NCBI GenBank assembly: GCA_937860115.1
Contig: CALMBI010000066.1
Coordinates: forward strand, 1-24,941
Direction: 5' to 3'
Length of the DNA stretch: 24,941 bases
From: an uncultured Arcobacter sp.
GTDB lineage: Bacteria; Campylobacterota; Campylobacteria; Campylobacterales; Arcobacteraceae
Of this stretch, positions 16,418-24,918 are shown one piece after another; within the stretch, counting starts at the first letter, position 1; every line of letters starts with the position of its first letter. The position numbers and the translations under genes were made by a program. The notes under the pieces are model-generated. The model saw only the letters and a program-made list of their open reading frames with translations, did not search any database and had not been told where the DNA came from.

Positions 16418-17374
16418 TTGCTAATTGATGGGCACAAAAGGAAAGTAGACTATTTAAGAATATCAGTTACTGAAAGATGTAATTTTAGATGTCAATATTG
16501 TATGCCAGAAAAACCATTTTCTTGGGTGCCGCATGAAAATCTACTCTCTTATGAAGATCTCTTTTTATTTGTTAAAGCCTCTATAGATGAGGGGATAACA
16601 AAAGTAAGAATCACTGGTGGAGAACCACTTCTTAGAAAAAATTTAGATCATTTTATCAAGATGGTTCACGACTATGCTCCAGATATTGATCTTTCACTTA
16701 CAACAAATGCTTCTCTTTTAAAAGACTCTGCACAAGCACTCAAAGATGCAGGACTGAAAAGAATCAATATTTCTTTAGACACACTCAAAAAAGAGACAGC
16801 TCACTATATAGCAAAAAAAGATGTATTAGACTCTGTTTTGGAAGGTATTGAGGAAGCAGATAAAGTGGGATTAAAAATTAAAATAAATTGTGTTCCACTC
16901 AAAGGTATCAATGATAATGAGATTATAGATCTTTTGGAATACTGCAAAGAAAAAAATTATGAAGTAAGATTTATAGAATTTATGGAAAATAGCCATGCTT
17001 CAGTCAAACAAGGACTCAATTCAAGTGAAATACAAGAGATAATCAAAACAAAATACAATTTTACTAAAGCGCCACGTGAGGGGAGTAGCCCATCCCAAAA
17101 TTATTATCTTGAAGATGGATACAAGTTTGGGATTATAGAACCTCATCTTGATGATTTTTGTAGTGATTGTAATAGGATTAGACTTACAGCAGAAGGGTAT
17201 CTTATCCCATGTCTTTATTTTGAAGATGCACTTTCAATAGCAGATGCAATTAAAGCTAAAGATATAGAAGGTGCAGTTGATATCTTAAAAAAAGTACTTC
17301 AAAATAAACCAGAAAAAAATAAATGGGGAAGTGAAAATAGTAGTGATAGAGCATTTTATGAAACAGGTGGATGA
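16418..17374 (+). CDS. moaA: GTP 3',8-cyclase
   Basis: MoaA is the radical SAM enzyme that, with MoaC, turns GTP into cyclic pyranopterin monophosphate, the first Moco step. The 318-residue protein has the N-terminal SAM cluster Cys21-x3-Cys25-x2-Cys28 (CNFRCQYC), the TGGEPLLR stretch at 66-73 and the substrate-side cluster Cys248-x2-Cys251-x13-Cys265. It ends in the Gly-Gly tail (317-318) required in known MoaA proteins. The start is TTG, with AAAAGGA ending seven bases before it. It is between moeA and queC, three bases from the latter, in an apparent operon. Confidence 0.97.
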   Translation: MLIDGHKRKVDYLRISVTERCNFRCQYCMPEKPFSWVPHENLLSYEDLFLFVKASIDEGITKVRITGGEPLLRKNLDHFIKMVHDYAPDIDLSLTTNASLLKDSAQALKDAGLKRINISLDTLKKETAHYIAKKDVLDSVLEGIEEADKVGLKIKINCVPLKGINDNEIIDLLEYCKEKNYEVRFIEFMENSHASVKQGLNSSEIQEIIKTKYNFTKAPREGSSPSQNYYLEDGYKFGIIEPHLDDFCSDCNRIRLTAEGYLIPCLYFEDALSIADAIKAKDIEGAVDILKKVLQNKPEKNKWGSENSSDRAFYETGG

Positions 17375-17377
17375 GAT

Positions 17378-18061
17378 ATGAATAATAAAAAAGCAGTATG
17401 TGTACTTAGTGGTGGAATGGATTCTACCCTCTCTTCGTATTTAGCAAAAAATAGTGGATATGATGTGATTGCTGTACATTTTAACTATGGACAAAGAACA
17501 GAACATAAAGAACTTGAATGTTTTAGAAATATCTGTATTGAACTTGAAGTGAAAGAAAAATATGAGATCAATATCCCATTTTTTACCCAAATTGGTGCTT
17601 CTGCACTTACAGATAACTCAATAGATGTACCTACAGGTGGTATTGAAGCTGGGGTTCCTATCACATATGTACCATTTAGAAATGGGATCTTTTTAAGCAT
17701 AGCTACTGCAATTGCAGAAAAACATGGAGCTGAAGCTATCTACATTGGTGTGGTTGAAGAGGATAGTAGTGGATACCCTGATTGTACTGATATATTTATA
17801 TCTAAAATGGAAAGCGCAATGAATCAAGGGACTAAAGAGGAGACAAAACTTTCAATAATCACTCCCCTAGTCCATATGACAAAAAAAGAGATCGTGAAAA
17901 AATCACTTGAGCTAAATGTCCCACTTGAATACACATGGAGTTGTTACAAAAATGAAAAAGAAGCGTGTGGAATGTGTGATAGTTGTAGATTAAGACTTAA
18001 AGGTTTTAAAGAAGCAAATGTTTACGATCAGATCCCTTATGCAACACTAGAAAATTATTAA
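17378..18061 (+). CDS. queC: 7-cyano-7-deazaguanine synthase
   Basis: QueC converts 7-carboxy-7-deazaguanine to preQ0 using ATP and ammonia, leading to queuosine in tRNA. The 227-residue protein has the ATP pyrophosphatase loop SGGMDST at 11-17, HFNYGQR at 34-40, SGYPDCTDIF at 131-140, and the C-terminal zinc site Cys189, Cys197, Cys200 and Cys203 (CGMCDSCRLR). Everything needed for activity is present. It starts three bases after moaA, so translation is probably coupled. It shares no substrate with Moco synthesis except GTP as the distant precursor of both pterin and deazaguanine. No terminator hairpin is evident after it. Confidence 0.96.
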   Translation: MNNKKAVCVLSGGMDSTLSSYLAKNSGYDVIAVHFNYGQRTEHKELECFRNICIELEVKEKYEINIPFFTQIGASALTDNSIDVPTGGIEAGVPITYVPFRNGIFLSIATAIAEKHGAEAIYIGVVEEDSSGYPDCTDIFISKMESAMNQGTKEETKLSIITPLVHMTKKEIVKKSLELNVPLEYTWSCYKNEKEACGMCDSCRLRLKGFKEANVYDQIPYATLENY

Positions 18062-18108
18062 AACATTTATTCACTTATTGTAGGTAATTTACTTTTTTAA
18101 GATTAATT

Positions 18109-18114
18109 TATACT
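18109..18114 (+). promoter_or_regulatory. Candidate -10 element for dctPQM
   Basis: TATACT lies 55 bases before the dctP ATG in the 108-base gap after queC, with T-rich DNA upstream. It is the best match to the sigma-70 -10 box there. There is no good -35. A second AT-rich stretch, TATATACAAT at 18120-18129, is an alternative. Confidence 0.35.
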
Positions 18115-18169
18115 TACTCTATATACAATTGATTTGTTTATTACAAAAACTAATACAAGGAGTATTTTA

Positions 18170-19162
18170 ATGAAAAGATTTTTAAGAGTTATGACTGTTG
18201 CAAGTATTTTGACTACATTTGGTTTTGCTGCAGATTATGTTATAAAAGTGAGCCACGTTGTAAGTCCAGCTACACCAAAAGGACAAGCTGCTGATTTCTT
18301 TGCAAAAAGAGTTGGTGAATTAACTGGTGGGAAAATAGAAGTACAAGTGTATCCAAACTCTCAACTATTTGGAGACAAAGAGGAGATGAAAGCACTTGCT
18401 ATGAACAATGTTCAAGTGATTATGCCAAGTCTTTCAAAATTTACAAGTGTTGCACCTCAAATGCAATTATTTGATTTACCATTTATTTTTAGAGATAAAA
18501 AACATCTTTATAAAGTTATGGATGGTCCAGTTGGAGCACAATTAAAATCATATGTTGATGTAAAAAAACAAATGATAGCAATGGATTATTGGGATGCTGG
18601 ATTTAAACATTTTTCATCATCTAAAAAAGAATTAGTAAATCCTGCAGATGCAAATGGACAAAAATTTAGAATTCAAAGTTCTAAAGTACTTGAAGCACAA
18701 TTTAAATCAGTTGGTGGAAATCCACAAGTTTTACCATTTAGTGAAGTCTACTCTGCACTGCAACAAGGTGTCGTAGATGGAACTGAAAATCCACTTTCAA
18801 ATTTTTATACAAAAAAATTCTATGAAGTTCAATCAAGTTTAACACTTTCTGGACATGGTTATCTTGGATATTTAGTAGTTATGAATGAGCAATTTTGGAA
18901 CAAACTTCCAAAAGACCTTCAAGCTAAAGTTTCTCAAGCTATGAAAGAAGCAACTGTTTTAGAGAGAAAAGCTACTGCGACTGAAGATGATAAAATCTTA
19001 AGTGAGCTTAAAAAATATGCTAAAGATACTAAAAAACTAAAAATTATCAATTTAAATAAAAAACAAGTTGCTACTTGGAAAAAACAAATGGAAACTGTAT
19101 ATCCTCAGTTTTATGATGTGATTGGTGAAGATCTAATCAAAGCAGCTATCAATACTAAATAA
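18170..19162 (+). CDS. dctP: TRAP transporter solute-binding protein, DctP family
   Basis: This periplasmic receptor binds an organic acid and hands it to the DctQM permease. The start is chosen at the ATG behind AAGGAG (18157-18162), giving 330 residues that open with a clean signal peptide (MKRFLRVMTVASILTTFGFA, cleavage after Ala20). An in-frame ATG 36 bases upstream would add a polar tail before the signal and lacks a good ribosome-binding site. Family marks are HVVSPATPKGQ near the start, the carboxylate-binding Arg167 in KFRIQSS, and QQGVVDGTENPLSNF at 198-212. The ligand is probably a C4-dicarboxylate or similar acid, but sequence by eye cannot settle it. Its TAA overlaps the dctQ ATG by one base (TAATG). 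Confidence 0.94.
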   Translation: MKRFLRVMTVASILTTFGFAADYVIKVSHVVSPATPKGQAADFFAKRVGELTGGKIEVQVYPNSQLFGDKEEMKALAMNNVQVIMPSLSKFTSVAPQMQLFDLPFIFRDKKHLYKVMDGPVGAQLKSYVDVKKQMIAMDYWDAGFKHFSSSKKELVNPADANGQKFRIQSSKVLEAQFKSVGGNPQVLPFSEVYSALQQGVVDGTENPLSNFYTKKFYEVQSSLTLSGHGYLGYLVVMNEQFWNKLPKDLQAKVSQAMKEATVLERKATATEDDKILSELKKYAKDTKKLKIINLNKKQVATWKKQMETVYPQFYDVIGEDLIKAAINTK

Positions 19163-19728
19163 TGATTAGTAAATTTTTTCATATTATAGATATTATAGTT
19201 AATAGTATCAACCAAACAATGGCAGTCTTAGGGATTGCCTTTGGTGTTTTACTCGCATTTACAAACGTAGTCCTTAGATATGTTTTTGATATGAGTCTCC
19301 CATGGGCTGGAGAATTAACAGCTATCCTTTTTGTATGGTCTGCTTTTTTTGCTATGGCGTATGGATTCAAAAAAGGGACACACATATCAGTAACATTGCT
19401 ACTTTCTAAATTTCCTGCAATTATCGCAAAAACATTTATGATCCTTGCAAATCTCATCTCAGTTGCTTATCTGATCTTTGTATCATATTTTGGATATGAG
19501 CTTATACTTATGCTTAAAGATTTTGAAGAGATCAATGTTGATCTTAATATTGCAAGTTGGATCCCTTATATTGTATTGCCTATCGCTTTTGGATTAGCTG
19601 CATATAATGCTACTCAAAAAATTGCAGAGATCGCAATGATGGATTCTCAAGATGTACTTGCAAATACAGAACATGAAGATATCATTAAAGAAACAGTAGG
19701 TAAAAGGGGAACAAATGGTAATAGCTAG
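19162..19728 (+). CDS. dctQ: TRAP transporter small permease, DctQ family
   Basis: DctQ is the four-helix small membrane subunit required for TRAP transport. The 188-residue protein has hydrophobic helices at about 15-38, 48-68, 85-110 and 130-150, with the family segment LPWAGELTAILFVWSAFFAMAYGFKKGTHISV (about 46-77) split across helix two. The C-terminal 30 residues form a charged, Glu-rich cytoplasmic tail. It overlaps dctP by one base and dctM by 14 bases, so all three subunits are translationally coupled. Confidence 0.94.
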   Translation: MISKFFHIIDIIVNSINQTMAVLGIAFGVLLAFTNVVLRYVFDMSLPWAGELTAILFVWSAFFAMAYGFKKGTHISVTLLLSKFPAIIAKTFMILANLISVAYLIFVSYFGYELILMLKDFEEINVDLNIASWIPYIVLPIAFGLAAYNATQKIAEIAMMDSQDVLANTEHEDIIKETVGKRGTNGNS

Positions 19729-20998
19729 TCTTTTTGGACTTTTGTTTGGTTTAATGCTTTTTGGTGTTCCTGTAGCAGTAGCCTTAGGCGCTAGTACGAT
19801 TATAACAACCTATTTCTTTTCAGATATCAATCTTATGGGTATTCCATCTGAAATATTTGATGGACTTAATAAATACACACTTATGGCGATCCCTATGTTT
19901 ATTTTGGCTGGATCGTTTCTCTCTCGTGGATCATCTGCAACTAGAATCATCGAATTTGCAAAAACACTTGTTGGTCACTTACCAGGTGGCCTTCCAATGG
20001 CGGCAATCCTTGCGGCGATCATCTTTGCTGCTGTAAGTGGTAGTTCTCCGGCAACAGTTGCAGCGATTGGATCAGTAATGTATGGTGCTATCAAACAAGC
20101 TGGATATAGTGAACAATTTGCGATTGGTACAATCGCTACTTCTGGATCTTTAGGGATTTTAATACCACCTTCTATTGTTTTTATAGTATTTGGTGTAACT
20201 GCTGATGAGTCTATAGGGAAACTTTTTATGGCTGGAATTGTACCAGGTCTTTTAATAGGTGGTATGATGATGATTGCAACATACTTTTTAGCTAAAAAAA
20301 GTGGATTTAAAGCTACGCAAAGGGCATCTTTTAAAGAGCAATTTGTTGCATTTAAAAACGCTTTTTGGGCGTTGATGATTATTGTTATCGTTATTGGCGG
20401 GATCTATGGTGGTATCTTTACACCTACAGAAGCTGGAGCTTTTAGTGTTATGTACGCATTTTTTGTTTCATTTTTTATTTACCGTGATACAAAAATAAAA
20501 GATCTCTACTCTATTCTTTTAGATTCTGCAACGACAAGTGCTATGATATTTTTTATCATTGCAAATGCAATGTTGTTTGCACACTTCTTAACAGATGAAC
20601 AGATACCTCAACATATAACACAAATTATTATGGATGCAGAGGTTGGACCACTTACATTTTTACTTATTGTAAATATTTTGCTACTTATCATGGGACAATT
20701 TATGGAACCAAGTTCTGTTATCATGATTACGGTGCCACTTCTTTTACCAATAGCTATTGCACTTGGAATCGATCCTATCCATTTTGGTGTTATTATGGTT
20801 GTGAATATGGAGATTGGTATGATCACCCCTCCTGTTGGGCTCAATCTTTTTGTAGCAAGTAGTATTACAGGTTTAAGTCTTAAACAAGTTGTTGTTGCAT
20901 CACTCCCTATGACTTTAGTGTTGCTTTTTGGGCTTCTTTTAGTCACTTATTTACCATTTATCTCGTTGTGGTTACCAAATTTGATGTTTGGATATTAA
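19715..20998 (+). CDS. dctM: TRAP transporter large permease, DctM family
   Basis: DctM is the transport channel of the TRAP system, driven by a sodium or proton gradient. The 427 residues form about 11-12 hydrophobic helices. Family marks include the N-terminal PVAVALG, AIPMFILAGSFLSRG at about 57-71, the AAVSGSSPATVAAIGSVM re-entrant segment at about 104-121, GILIPPSI, and PPVGLNLFVASSITG near 370. The length is standard. The ATG is inside dctQ (14-base overlap) behind AAAAGGGG. A terminator hairpin follows within a few bases of the stop. Confidence 0.96.
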   Translation: MVIASLFGLLFGLMLFGVPVAVALGASTIITTYFFSDINLMGIPSEIFDGLNKYTLMAIPMFILAGSFLSRGSSATRIIEFAKTLVGHLPGGLPMAAILAAIIFAAVSGSSPATVAAIGSVMYGAIKQAGYSEQFAIGTIATSGSLGILIPPSIVFIVFGVTADESIGKLFMAGIVPGLLIGGMMMIATYFLAKKSGFKATQRASFKEQFVAFKNAFWALMIIVIVIGGIYGGIFTPTEAGAFSVMYAFFVSFFIYRDTKIKDLYSILLDSATTSAMIFFIIANAMLFAHFLTDEQIPQHITQIIMDAEVGPLTFLLIVNILLLIMGQFMEPSSVIMITVPLLLPIAIALGIDPIHFGVIMVVNMEIGMITPPVGLNLFVASSITGLSLKQVVVASLPMTLVLLFGLLLVTYLPFISLWLPNLMFGY

Positions 20999-21002
20999 CT
21001 TG

Positions 21003-21030
21003 TGGAAGTGAATTTTCACTTCCATTTTTT
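21003..21030 (+). terminator. Rho-independent terminator of dctPQM
   Basis: TGGAAGTG (21003-21010) pairs with CACTTCCA (21017-21024) around the six-base loop AATTTT and is followed at once by six T residues. It lies four bases after the dctM stop and only 38 bases before the next gene on the same strand. Confidence 0.92.
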
Positions 21031-21068
21031 GAGATCTTTTTTTAAAGTTTTTCATACTACAATTTTGG

Positions 21069-23708
21069 ATGAAAAACTTTATCCTACTCTTTTTATGTAC
21101 AATCAATATCTATGCACTTTCTATAAGTAGCAACGATAATTATCAAGTTTTTAAAGCTGACAAATACACCATCACATTTACCCCTCAGTATCAAAAAGAA
21201 GCAATCTTTATAAAAGAAAATCTTGATGATTTTTTCAAAGCAACTGACAATTCATTTGGTTATAGATTTGATGAGCCCTTAAGAATAGTACTTATCTCAA
21301 ACAATATTCAAATAGCAAATGCTTTTTCAACGCAAGTACCATATAATATGACAGCATTTTTTAATGGTGGAACTTCAATGGTAGACTATTTTAGTACTAC
21401 ATCATGGTTATCAACTATTCTTACACATGAACTCATTCATAACTATCAACTGAACGCTAAAAAATCTGAAATCTCTCAAACACTTCATAAATACCTTGGA
21501 AATAACTTTATGCCAGTTTGGGCAAGTATCGTGCCATTTTTCACACTTCCAAATCTTATGCTTCCAACAGGTCTTCTTGAAGGAAATTCAGTTCTTAATG
21601 AATCTATTTATGATAATGGTGGAAGACTTTATAATGGAAGATTTCAAGCTTTAGTGAATGAACTCGCTTTTGCAGGTAAAATCACTCCGACATCTTTTAT
21701 CAATGATACTTTAGAATTTCCATATACAGAATCAAAATATATTGTTGGTGGATACTACATGAAATACCTTGCTGAATTATTTGGAATTGATAAAGTTAAT
21801 AGTTTTTTCTATAATCATTCTATCCACTCAATCAATCCATTTTTACTTAATGAGACATTTTATGAAACATTTGGGGTGAGTTATTCAACAACACTCGTTA
21901 GTTTTGTAAACTATATAAAAAAACAAAATAAAGAATATAAAAAAGTAGAAAATGGTAAAGTGTTAGCAACTTCAAATAGTGAAATATATCTCAGTAAAAC
22001 AGAAAATGAGATCCTTTTTCTTACTCAAAATCTTAAATCAAGACCAATACTGAATAGATATAACTTCTTTGATAACAAACTTGATATGATTGAAAGTAAA
22101 CTTAAAAATGGTTATCTTTTTGATATAAATGGAACATTGTACTCAAGTGCGGAAGGATTTATCTCTTCAAAACTTTATAAACAAGGGTTATTTGATGAAG
22201 AAGCAAATATACTCTCTTTAAGTGAAGGGAAAGCTGTTCAAGATATCAAAAATGGGCATTTAGCCTATTTTAAAATAAGCGAATCATTTGATAAACCAGC
22301 ACTCTATTTAGATGATCAATTTATAGATTATGTAGCTTCAAGTGCTTTATTAGATAAAACCAACAATCTATATTATTTTAAACAAGAAAATAACAAAAGA
22401 ACACTCTACAAAAATAAAATACCTCTTTTTAGTTTTGATGGATATAGTTCAAAAATAGTTGATGTTCATTATGATAGTGTCTATTTTATAGCAAATACAA
22501 ATAACGGAAGTGGACTCTATAAATTTGAAAATGGCTCACTTTTTAAAATTACTAATTATGACAACATTATAAGTGCAAAATTTATTGAGCAAAATAGATT
22601 CTTAGCAGTAACAATAAATGCTGATGCATATAAAGTAATAGAACTAAATGATCCTACAATCACTCAAATCAAAACTCTTCCAGAACTTAATGTGATCAAA
22701 AATCCAGCTAATTTTACTTTTAAAGATCCAACACCAAATGCAACGATCAATTCAAAAAATTATAATGAACTTGCCGAACTTCAATTTAGTCTGCTCTATC
22801 CATATTACATCAATGATAGCCAAAAAGGTGATACCTACTCTTTAAGTGGACTTTTTATAGATCCAGTAATGTTTAACATGCTAACACTCAATTATCTCAA
22901 AGATCCAGATGGAACACTAGCAGGAGCAAGTTATACAAACGAAAGATACATCCCTTTTGAGTTTACATACTATGGTGTTAAAGATAACACTCCAAGTGTA
23001 CATTCTAGAGATTTTTATTCAAAATTAAAAATCTATGGGCCACTTTATAAAAATGATCTAAGGGTAGTTGATGTGGAACTCAGTCACTATAATGATAATA
23101 ATCATAAAGAAAAATCACCAACAACTGCAGTACTCAAATATAGCTACAATGAGAACTATCGACTTGGAAGTAAACCATATATGAATTATGATATTCAAGG
23201 GATTATGAGAGAAGATAGAGATGATAAAACACAAGGGTTCAAAATAAGTTTTAATCATCATCTTTTTCAAGATACATATTTTGATCTCAATGGTAAATAT
23301 CTCTTAAGTGATAGGTATAATGATTATGATCAAAAGGGAATTGAGCTTGTGGAAAATAGATTTGATTTAGAAAAAGATCTTACAAATGTACTTATCGAAG
23401 GACTTGATTACAATTTTTATGTAAAATCTCTTCAATCAGCTGGAATCGGATTTTCTTCAACTTTTTATATCAGCCAATATTTTCCACTTTTTCCTGTATC
23501 TATTAGAAAAGAGAGATTATTTGGATCATACAATAGCTATAACCTAAAAACTTATAAAGATTTTACTATCAATGAAAAAATAGCTGGGATAGAATTTGAT
23601 CTATTATTTTTTCATAAACTTTCATTACCAGTAACTGTAAAATATATTGAAAATCATTTTGCTATCAATGATAAAAAGATTGTATTTGAATTAGGTACTG
23701 AGTTTTAG
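21069..23708 (+). CDS. Exported zinc-peptidase-like protein with outer-membrane barrel-like C-terminus
   Basis: I do not recognise this 879-residue protein as a named family. Residues 1-16 are a signal peptide (MKNFILLFLCTINIYA). Residues about 30-285 look like a gluzincin metallopeptidase: the helix WLSTILTHELIHNYQ carries His120-Glu121-x2-His124, and LPTGLLEGNSVLNES supplies Glu171 as the likely third zinc ligand. Residues about 295-540 are repeated short beta strands with Asn-Gly turns (for example NGSGLYKFENGS), like a TolB/WD40-type propeller. Residues about 565-879 are long alternating strands ending KKIVFELGTEF. The aromatic last residue and GxEFDLxF pattern resemble outer-membrane barrels of the surface-antigen type. 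The protein would thus be anchored in the outer membrane with the peptidase part periplasmic or surface exposed. Fold assignments are by eye. The gene stands alone, with no proper ribosome-binding site (only TTTTGG before the ATG). Confidence 0.75.
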   Translation: MKNFILLFLCTINIYALSISSNDNYQVFKADKYTITFTPQYQKEAIFIKENLDDFFKATDNSFGYRFDEPLRIVLISNNIQIANAFSTQVPYNMTAFFNGGTSMVDYFSTTSWLSTILTHELIHNYQLNAKKSEISQTLHKYLGNNFMPVWASIVPFFTLPNLMLPTGLLEGNSVLNESIYDNGGRLYNGRFQALVNELAFAGKITPTSFINDTLEFPYTESKYIVGGYYMKYLAELFGIDKVNSFFYNHSIHSINPFLLNETFYETFGVSYSTTLVSFVNYIKKQNKEYKKVENGKVLATSNSEIYLSKTENEILFLTQNLKSRPILNRYNFFDNKLDMIESKLKNGYLFDINGTLYSSAEGFISSKLYKQGLFDEEANILSLSEGKAVQDIKNGHLAYFKISESFDKPALYLDDQFIDYVASSALLDKTNNLYYFKQENNKRTLYKNKIPLFSFDGYSSKIVDVHYDSVYFIANTNNGSGLYKFENGSLFKITNYDNIISAKFIEQNRFLAVTINADAYKVIELNDPTITQIKTLPELNVIKNPANFTFKDPTPNATINSKNYNELAELQFSLLYPYYINDSQKGDTYSLSGLFIDPVMFNMLTLNYLKDPDGTLAGASYTNERYIPFEFTYYGVKDNTPSVHSRDFYSKLKIYGPLYKNDLRVVDVELSHYNDNNHKEKSPTTAVLKYSYNENYRLGSKPYMNYDIQGIMREDRDDKTQGFKISFNHHLFQDTYFDLNGKYLLSDRYNDYDQKGIELVENRFDLEKDLTNVLIEGLDYNFYVKSLQSAGIGFSSTFYISQYFPLFPVSIRKERLFGSYNSYNLKTYKDFTINEKIAGIEFDLLFFHKLSLPVTVKYIENHFAINDKKIVFELGTEF

Positions 23709-23796
23709 ATTTAAATAGATTTGAATTTAAAATAAAATATCAATAAATTTTTGAGATATTCTAGAAAATTATTTTGGATTTATTTAGATTTATAAG

Positions 23797-23871
23797 TGGC
23801 TCCGGATGCTGGGTTCGAACCAGCGACCAAATGATTAACAGTCATCTACTCTACCGCTGAGCTAATCCGGA
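23797..23871 (-). tRNA. tRNA-Asn (GUU)
   Basis: On the minus strand this folds as a complete cloverleaf. The 7-bp acceptor is TCCGGAT / ATCCGGA. There is a D arm with AGCGGTA loop, an anticodon stem GATGA / TCATT with loop CTGTTAA (anticodon GTT, asparagine), and a T arm GCTGG-TTCGAAC-CCAGC. Discriminator G and an encoded CCA (23797-23799) finish the 75 bases. It lies alone between two plus-strand genes. No clear terminator hairpin was found in the 88 bases downstream (23709-23796), which are AT-rich and hold repeated ATTTAGATT-like words. Confidence 0.97.
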
Positions 23872-23904
23872 ATCTTTAAAAGCTTGACCGCTTTTGTGGA
23901 TAGA

Positions 23905-23910
23905 ATTATA
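23905..23910 (-). promoter_or_regulatory. -10 element of the tRNA-Asn promoter
   Basis: On the minus strand these bases read TATAAT, a perfect -10 box 34 bases upstream of the mature tRNA 5' end. That predicts a leader of about 27 bases to be removed by RNase P. No -35 hexamer is visible; T-rich DNA lies upstream instead. Confidence 0.55.
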
Positions 23911-24027
23911 TAGAAAAAAACTTTTATAGAACTTAAATTAAAAAGAAATTTCAAATATTTTTGAAATTGTACGAAATTCCCTATTTCTAAGCATTTGTAT
24001 CTTTTTTTCATATTATTTTGTATCTTA

Positions 24028-24048
24028 GGATCACTTATGATATGATCC
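24028..24048 (+). promoter_or_regulatory. Inverted repeat over a candidate -10 box before the M15 peptidase gene
   Basis: GGATCA (24028-24033) and TGATCC (24043-24048) form perfect six-base arms around a nine-base centre. The centre overlaps TATGAT (24036-24041), a fair -10 box 34 bases before the ATG. Either a promoter with an operator or a small leader hairpin would fit; the short arms make chance possible. Confidence 0.35.
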
Positions 24049-24075
24049 ATTTTTGAAAAATTTATAGGAAAATCG

Positions 24076-24918
24076 ATGAATTCAATCATTTTTGATACAA
24101 AATCTTTAACACCGTCTAATGTTATCTGCAATAAAAGAAACTCTATTCAGTATATAACCAAAGTTATATTCTCTAAACTTTTTTTTATATCTTTTGCATC
24201 CTCATTAGTGTATGCAAGTACACCTTTATGTTACAAAGAGGCTTATCCTGAATATATAATAAGTGCGGATGAACATTTTATTTCATTTCAAAATGGAACA
24301 AAACTCCCATATACAACAACAATTACAAAATCTACATGGCTTGAAAAGTTAAACAATGCAGATCTTAAAATGCAGCTTTCACAAAACTATCCTAAAAATA
24401 AGATTTCTACTAGTCCTACTTATCTTTTTGATCCAGGAAGATTACGATATCAGCCATTTTTTAGTGAGATGTATGGCAAAAATAAACCTGCAATAGAAAC
24501 AAATCTTGTGAAAATAGATTGGCAAACATCCACAGGAATTAAAAAAATTTTAGTCTCAAAAATAAATAATATCGATCAAAAACTTATTCAAATCTCTAAA
24601 GAAATAGCAAATCTACCTGTACATATAAAGCAGTGGGCAGATAATCCAGCTACTTATTATTATAGAACTATCAAAGATACCAATAGACTCTCCATGCATA
24701 GTTATGGGATAGCAATCGATCTCTCTCCATCGAAAACAGAGTATTGGAAAAATGAAGCAACAGATGAATTAGTAAATCTTGACTATCATAATTCAATGCC
24801 TCTTGAAATTGTGAGTATCTTTGAAAAATATGGATTTATTTGGGGTGGTAGATGGTACCATTATGACACAATGCACTTTGAATATAGACCAGAATTGCTT
24901 GCACCTTCATGTCAATAA
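24076..24918 (+). CDS. Secreted M15-family peptidoglycan peptidase
   Basis: This 280-residue protein belongs to the M15 (VanY/CwlK-like) zinc peptidases, which cut D-Ala-D-Ala or L-Ala-D-Glu bonds in peptidoglycan stem peptides. The zinc and catalytic residues are visible: SMHSYGIAIDLS with His208 and Asp215, and HYDTMHFEYRPE with His267 and a likely acidic partner Asp264. The export signal is unusual, because a 30-residue polar N-region precedes the hydrophobic stretch (31-46), with cleavage likely after Ala47 in LVYA-STP. AGGA at 24065-24068 supports this ATG and no other start lies nearer the hydrophobic stretch. About 130 residues between signal and catalytic domain match nothing I know. 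It is monocistronic in view and probably acts in wall remodelling or recycling; the exact bond is not determinable here. Confidence 0.88.
   Translation: MNSIIFDTKSLTPSNVICNKRNSIQYITKVIFSKLFFISFASSLVYASTPLCYKEAYPEYIISADEHFISFQNGTKLPYTTTITKSTWLEKLNNADLKMQLSQNYPKNKISTSPTYLFDPGRLRYQPFFSEMYGKNKPAIETNLVKIDWQTSTGIKKILVSKINNIDQKLIQISKEIANLPVHIKQWADNPATYYYRTIKDTNRLSMHSYGIAIDLSPSKTEYWKNEATDELVNLDYHNSMPLEIVSIFEKYGFIWGGRWYHYDTMHFEYRPELLAPSCQ

Noticed and set aside
18134..18169. Upstream in-frame ATG that would extend DctP by 12 residues
   Set aside because: AAGGAG sits directly before the ATG at 18170, and the signal peptide begins there.
21069..21101. Lipoprotein signal (LLFLC) in the peptidase-barrel protein
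   Set aside because: The residue before Cys10 is Leu rather than Gly, Ala or Ser, and the Cys is too early; an ordinary signal peptide with cleavage after Ala16 fits better.
23797..23871. tRNA-Asn as the integration site of the integrase at 562-1665
   Set aside because: The two are 22 kb apart with core genes between them, and no duplicated tRNA 3' end was seen near the integrase.
23862..24131. Minus-strand open frame of 89 codons overlapping the tRNA-Asn end and the M15 gene start
   Set aside because: It runs through the tRNA 5' end, its promoter and the start of a well-supported gene, and its translation has no recognisable features.
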